Origin: Tenacibaculum jejuense
Lineage (GTDB): Bacteria; Bacteroidota; Bacteroidia; Flavobacteriales; Flavobacteriaceae
Length of the DNA stretch: 64,000 bases
Assembly: GCF_900198195.1 (NCBI RefSeq)
Contig: NZ_LT899436.1
Span: 124,001 to 188,000 of the forward strand
Direction: 5' to 3'
The notes under the pieces are model-generated. The model ran no database searches and had not been told where the DNA came from. It saw only the letters and a list, made by a program, of their open reading frames with translations. Numbering within the stretch: the first letter of the stretch is position 1; each line of letters starts with the position of its first letter. A program made the position numbers and the translations under genes. This document shows, piece by piece, positions 63,760 through 64,000 of the stretch.

Positions 63760-64000
63760 ATGAATAAAATATTAATATTATTTGTTGCTTCTCTAGCGCT
63801 CTTTAGTTGTAAGAGAAGTAGTAAAGCTGATATAATTTTACCAAGATCTACTGGGAATACGAATGAGATTTTGGTAGTTATGAAAAGTGCCGATTGGCAT
63901 GGAAAACCAGGTGATGAAATTAGAACTGTTTTTGGTGAGCATCAAGTGGGGTTACCACAACCAGAAACATTACTTTCAGTAAACCAAATTGATCATTCAG
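63760..64000 (+). CDS. DUF4837-like lipoprotein (5' part, cut by window end)
   Basis: ATG at 63760 opens a frame to the end of the window: MNKILILFVASLALFSC (lipobox FSC) followed by PRSTGNTNEILVVMKSADWHG, as in DUF4837 proteins of Bacteroidota. About 80 residues are visible. Family assignment is from memory. Lies 51 bp after the transglycosylase on the same strand. Confidence 0.7.
   Translation, partial: MNKILILFVASLALFSCKRSSKADIILPRSTGNTNEILVVMKSADWHGKPGDEIRTVFGEHQVGLPQPETLLSVNQIDHS

Overview
The window is low-GC DNA from a member of the Bacteroidota, most likely a marine Flavobacteriaceae relative of Tenacibaculum or Polaribacter (inference from content, no search was run). Supporting signs are the Bacteroidota-type promoters (TAnnTTTG -10 boxes, twice with TTTG about 20 bp upstream), a type IX secretion sorting tail on a leucine-rich-repeat protein, the gliding protein GldH, two DUF3078 proteins, several SusC-like or other TonB-dependent receptors with carboxypeptidase-regulatory domains, and lipoproteins with SxxSC-type lipoboxes. 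I saw no rRNA, tRNA, CRISPR array, prophage or transposase.

Layout. 1-6344: an MBL-fold hydrolase behind a palindromic operator, a subtilisin-like lipoprotein, an M1 peptidase and glnS. 6510-11406: a TonB-domain protein, an Ig-like lipoprotein, comF, a methyltransferase and hflX. 11579-19024: two tandem, homologous TonB-domain/TonB-dependent-receptor pairs. 19443-25267 (minus strand): a CNNM/CorC-type membrane protein, two DUF3078 genes, then sufE, a lipoprotein, a SufT-like gene and DUF2480; inside this block sit an orphan double-glycine leader peptide gene and a decayed duplicate of the DUF2480 3' end. 25343-30306: a PfkB kinase, a PurF-type amidotransferase, glutaminase and GlpQ. 30528-39901: an SH3-like lipoprotein, a LytS/LytT two-component pair, a secreted hydrolase, a fourth TonB-domain protein, an LRR/T9SS protein, a DUF6503-like protein and aspS.

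40074-45535 is the accessory island. A palindromic ~100-bp intergenic repeat and a near-consensus promoter precede a 714-residue protein with a C-terminal HExxH zincin motif, followed by eight small genes or gene remnants that look like an immunity array. Three of these are paralogues, one is frameshifted, and two share an almost identical 152-bp 3' end. This is best read as a polymorphic toxin with a poly-immunity cluster (inference).

45644-64000 returns to housekeeping genes: HopJ-family protein, PaiB-like protein, M50 peptidase, AGCS symporter, a coiled-coil protein, a DUF6503-like lipoprotein, a cupin, pheS, gdhA, a hydrolase, the ricT-gldH-PBP1A cluster, a CoA transferase (scoAB), xth, an MltD-like transglycosylase and a partial DUF4837-like lipoprotein. 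Between the cupin and pheS region, 51340-51760 holds two similar non-coding units, each with its own -10 box and intrinsic terminator, which look like tandem small RNAs.

Points most worth following: the toxin/immunity island, the twin small RNAs, the family of four secreted TonB-domain proteins with a conserved N-terminal cysteine pair and basic motif, and the double-glycine peptide next to the duplicated DUF2480 remnant.
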